Origin: Thermoplasmatota archaeon
Lineage (GTDB): Archaea; Thermoplasmatota; Penumbrarchaeia; Penumbrarchaeales; Penumbrarchaeaceae
Reading direction: 5' to 3'
Length of the DNA stretch: 8,157 bases
Assembly (NCBI GenBank): GCA_016929175.1
Contig: JAFGJI010000009.1
Coordinates: 1 to 8,157, forward strand
Each line of letters starts with the position of its first letter. Positions within the stretch are counted from its first letter, which is position 1. Both the position numbers and the translations under genes were made by a program. The notes beneath the pieces were generated by a model. The model was not told where the DNA came from. It did not search any database and saw only the letters and a list, made by a program, of their open reading frames with translations. Below, piece after piece: positions 6,472 through 8,157 of this stretch.

Positions 6472-7002
6472 ATGGTACTCGATATGGAAAGCGAGTTCTA
6501 CAAACTTGCGCATGGCATCCTTTCAAAACCGAAGGACCTGTACAAGCTGACCGCGATAGGTCCGAAGAGCGGACGCCTGAACATCATGGGAGCAGATGGT
6601 TACGTTGTTGTTGGGAGTTCGGTCCTCCGGTCCATATCGAAGGGTTCCGAACAGAAAGCATACGAGATCGGAAGGTCCTGCGGCGAGGAGGCGTTCGGCA
6701 ACCTTATCAAGGAGTTCGATGAGGAGGTATTTGATCTTCATCCGAAGAAGTTGATGGAGCTCGGAACGCTTCTCATGAGGTCCCTGGGGTGGGGTGAGGT
6801 CGAGATTATCTCGCTCGATCCCAGAGAAGGTACGGTCCTGATCAGGGCCAAGAGGACGGTCGAGTTGAAATACAAAAATGCGAAGCATCACATGCTCACA
6901 TGCGGTTTTATAACCTCCGTAGTAGCATTATCTTTCAAGAAGGAGATGCATGGAACTGTGAGGGAAGCGGGTGCGACCTCGGCTACCTTTTACATCTCGT
7001 GA
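6472..7002 (+). CDS. V4R (4-vinyl reductase)-domain-like protein with missing cysteines
   Basis: The 176-residue product resembles stand-alone V4R domain proteins, a heme-NO-binding-like fold thought to bind small molecules, hydrocarbons or metal and found in bacteriochlorophyll-related BchJ and in many archaeal regulators. Features that fit are the early GRLNIMGADGYVVVG strands (35-49), the helix YEIGRSCGEEAFGNLI (65-80), the strand pair GEVEIISLDP...GTVLIRA (109-127), and the closing CGFITSVVALSF (145-156), in which the conserved family Cys is kept. The usual ending, Glu followed by Cys...Gly...Cys-x-Phe, is here VREAGATSATFYIS (164-177), which has lost both cysteines. The ligand or metal site is thus altered or absent. 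There is no fused DNA-binding domain. It follows the amidotransferase-like gene by 10 bases and is probably in its operon. GTG 6463 is an alternative start. The family call rests on pattern recognition and is moderately secure; the function is unknown. Confidence 0.6.
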   Translation: MVLDMESEFYKLAHGILSKPKDLYKLTAIGPKSGRLNIMGADGYVVVGSSVLRSISKGSEQKAYEIGRSCGEEAFGNLIKEFDEEVFDLHPKKLMELGTLLMRSLGWGEVEIISLDPREGTVLIRAKRTVELKYKNAKHHMLTCGFITSVVALSFKKEMHGTVREAGATSATFYIS

Positions 7003-7049
7003 TGTAAAGTAAAGTATTTTGCCACTAAGTGCGATCGGCCGGAGTTGAC

Positions 7050-7054
7050 GGGAG
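7050..7054 (+). promoter_or_regulatory. Ribosome-binding site that decides the GNAT start
   Basis: GGGAG lies five bases before GTG 7060. The longer alternative, TTG 7045, has GGAG immediately against the start codon, which is too close to act as a Shine-Dalgarno site. Confidence 0.5.
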
Positions 7055-7059
7055 CACTT

Positions 7060-7497
7060 GTGATAGGAAGGGTCGAAGCATCCGACCTGCGGTCCGTGAG
7101 CATTTTGGCAAATTCCCGGTTGAGGGAAAATTACTCCATCGAGCTCTTCCAGCACCTTTACGAGGACCAGCCCGGGTGCTTCCTCACGGCGAAGGAGGAT
7201 AATGAGCTTCTCGGTTTCCTCGTGGGCGTTCCGGTGAACGGAACTTCCCTGAGGATCCTGATGATCGCCGTAAAAAGTACAAGGACCCGGCACGGGATCG
7301 GAGCCATGTTGATGGGTTCGGCAGAAACTTACGCCTCCATTCGAAAGATGAACTCGATAGTGCTCGAGGTCGGGACCGGGAACGAGGATGCGATCGGGTT
7401 CTACAACCACCTTGGATACAGGATGACGGGTCTCATTCCCGAGTACTACAAGGACAGATCGGATGCATTTGTGATGAGAAAGTTCATCTCCATGTAG
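7060..7497 (+). CDS. GNAT-family N-acetyltransferase, RimI-like
   Basis: This small single-domain protein (145 aa from GTG 7060; 150 aa from TTG 7045) transfers an acetyl group from acetyl-CoA, most likely to a protein N-terminus. From GTG 7060 it opens with IGRVEASDLRSVSILAN, the usual first strand and helix of RimI-type enzymes. The acetyl-CoA-binding motif A is STRTRHGIGAML (73-84); Thr76 stands where Gln or Arg is usual in Q/RxxGxG, with Arg neighbours on both sides. The C-terminal signature NEDAIGFYNHLGY (108-120) followed by PEYYKDRSDAFVM (127-139) is characteristic of RimI/Ard1-like N-terminal acetyltransferases and supports a protein N-terminal substrate over a small-molecule one. It lies 57 bases after the V4R-like gene; a short AT-rich segment at 7003-7020 may interrupt the operon. 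Archaea usually have one general Ard1/RimI enzyme; whether this is it or a paralogue cannot be told. Confidence 0.87.
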   Translation: MIGRVEASDLRSVSILANSRLRENYSIELFQHLYEDQPGCFLTAKEDNELLGFLVGVPVNGTSLRILMIAVKSTRTRHGIGAMLMGSAETYASIRKMNSIVLEVGTGNEDAIGFYNHLGYRMTGLIPEYYKDRSDAFVMRKFISM

Positions 7498-7504
7498 CCC
7501 GGCA

Positions 7505-8157
7505 TCACTTCTTCTCTTCGGGAGGCTTCCTTTTCCGACCCTTGACCCTGTAGTATATGAGCGGGTTCGTGAGCCATTCCCTCTCGCACAGCGTATCGGG
7601 ATCGAAGCAGATCCCTCCTGTCTTCATGGTATCGCAGTTGGGGGTGGTGTAGCTGGTCGCCGAGGAGGCCCCGGTTATGTGTTCCACCTGATATCTTACT
7701 ATGTCCTCCTTGAAATCGGGAGTTCCCGTGAACACCGTGAATATCTCCTCGGTGGACATCCCGATGGCATTCAGGAATGTGACAAGGGCGAAACGGGCGT
7801 GGTGGGGCATGTTCTCCCCCGCCTGCGACATTCCAAGTATCTGCCTCATGCACGGGGGCAGCCTTGTGATGGTGATCTTTCCGAGTTCGGTGGGTGAGTA
7901 TCTTCTCTTTCTTCCGTCAACCTTTGCCTTCAATCCCCTGATCATCTCGGCAAGTTCCGGATTCCCGGGAAGCTCCATCTTTCTGTACAATCCTTCCTCC
8001 ACCCTGGTCTTCACGAGTTCCTGGACCATACGGATATAGGTCCTTCTGTTGAGCTTGACATATCCCTTTCTCAAAGGCATGTTGGAAAGGTCCCATTCCG
8101 GTCCCGAGACATTCCTCTTCGGGGGAAGGTATTCCGTGAACCTGACCCAGTAATCCC
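7505..8157 (-). CDS. priL: DNA primase large subunit PriL, C-terminal part (cut by window edge)
   Basis: PriL partners the catalytic PriS subunit in the archaeal replicative primase that makes the initiating primers. The frame is open from the right window edge to a TGA at 7505-7507, giving 216 C-terminal residues; an internal ATG at 8080 is not the start, since the frame continues upstream with DYWVRFTEYLPP, typical of the PriL N-terminal helical domain. All four cysteines that hold the 4Fe-4S cluster are visible: Cys102 in LPPCMRQIL, Cys174 and Cys183 in TPNCDTMKTGGIC, and Cys190 in DTLCE. Between them lie the conserved NMPHHARFALVTFL (115-128) and YQVEHITG (155-162), followed by NPLIYY (197-202). 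A highly basic tail (VKGRKRKPPEEKK) ends the protein. The gene is convergent with the acetyltransferase gene, with only 7 bases between the stops. The N-terminal portion lies outside the window. Confidence 0.95.
   Translation of the reverse strand, partial: DYWVRFTEYLPPKRNVSGPEWDLSNMPLRKGYVKLNRRTYIRMVQELVKTRVEEGLYRKMELPGNPELAEMIRGLKAKVDGRKRRYSPTELGKITITRLPPCMRQILGMSQAGENMPHHARFALVTFLNAIGMSTEEIFTVFTGTPDFKEDIVRYQVEHITGASSATSYTTPNCDTMKTGGICFDPDTLCEREWLTNPLIYYRVKGRKRKPPEEKK

Overview
The window looks like a chromosomal segment from an archaeon. The two clearest markers are GatD, a subunit of the archaea-specific Glu-tRNA(Gln) amidotransferase GatDE, and the iron-sulfur domain of the archaeal/eukaryotic DNA primase large subunit PriL. 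AT-rich boxes of archaeal TATA type precede several genes (TTTATATAA, TTTTAAATA), purine-rich ribosome-binding sites occur inside the gene clusters, and arginine is mostly encoded by AGG/AGA. A Thermoplasmatota-like euryarchaeon is my best guess, but this is an impression and not demonstrated. There is no sign of a phage, IS element, CRISPR array, tRNA or rRNA.

Left part, minus strand (1-3229). Reading leftwards, a two-domain MgtE/SLC41-type divalent cation transporter (3229-1937) is followed after 54 bases by gatD (1882-503). Next comes a promoter-like TATA box and the first 129 residues of an exported FG-GAP/VCBS-type protein that runs off the left edge.

Middle (3230-5569). A 326-base intergenic region separates the leftward transporter from a rightward pair of overlapping genes for thiolase-fold, ketoacyl synthase III (FabH-like) proteins. 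The first keeps a complete Cys-His-Asn catalytic set. The second is shorter and keeps the Cys, but has Ser at the His position and apparently Ile at the Asn position. The 17-base overlap and strong internal ribosome-binding site suggest an obligate heterodimer of a catalytic and a degenerate subunit, comparable in architecture to bacterial PqsC/PqsB. Most archaea make no fatty acids, so the substrate is an open question. This pair is the most interesting part of the window.

Right part (5643-8157). A second TATA box starts a rightward cluster: a class I glutamine-amidotransferase-like protein (BPL_N type, putative nucleophile Cys96 plus a His-Pro-Glu motif), a V4R-domain-like protein lacking the family's C-terminal cysteines, and a RimI-like GNAT N-acetyltransferase. 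The first two are tightly spaced; the third lies 57 bases further on. Convergent to them, with a 7-base gap, is the C-terminal part of PriL, which enters from the right edge.

GatD, PriL and the transporter are housekeeping functions. The ketoacyl synthase pair, amidotransferase-like and V4R-like genes may form a small-molecule module, but nothing in the sequence proves that they work together.
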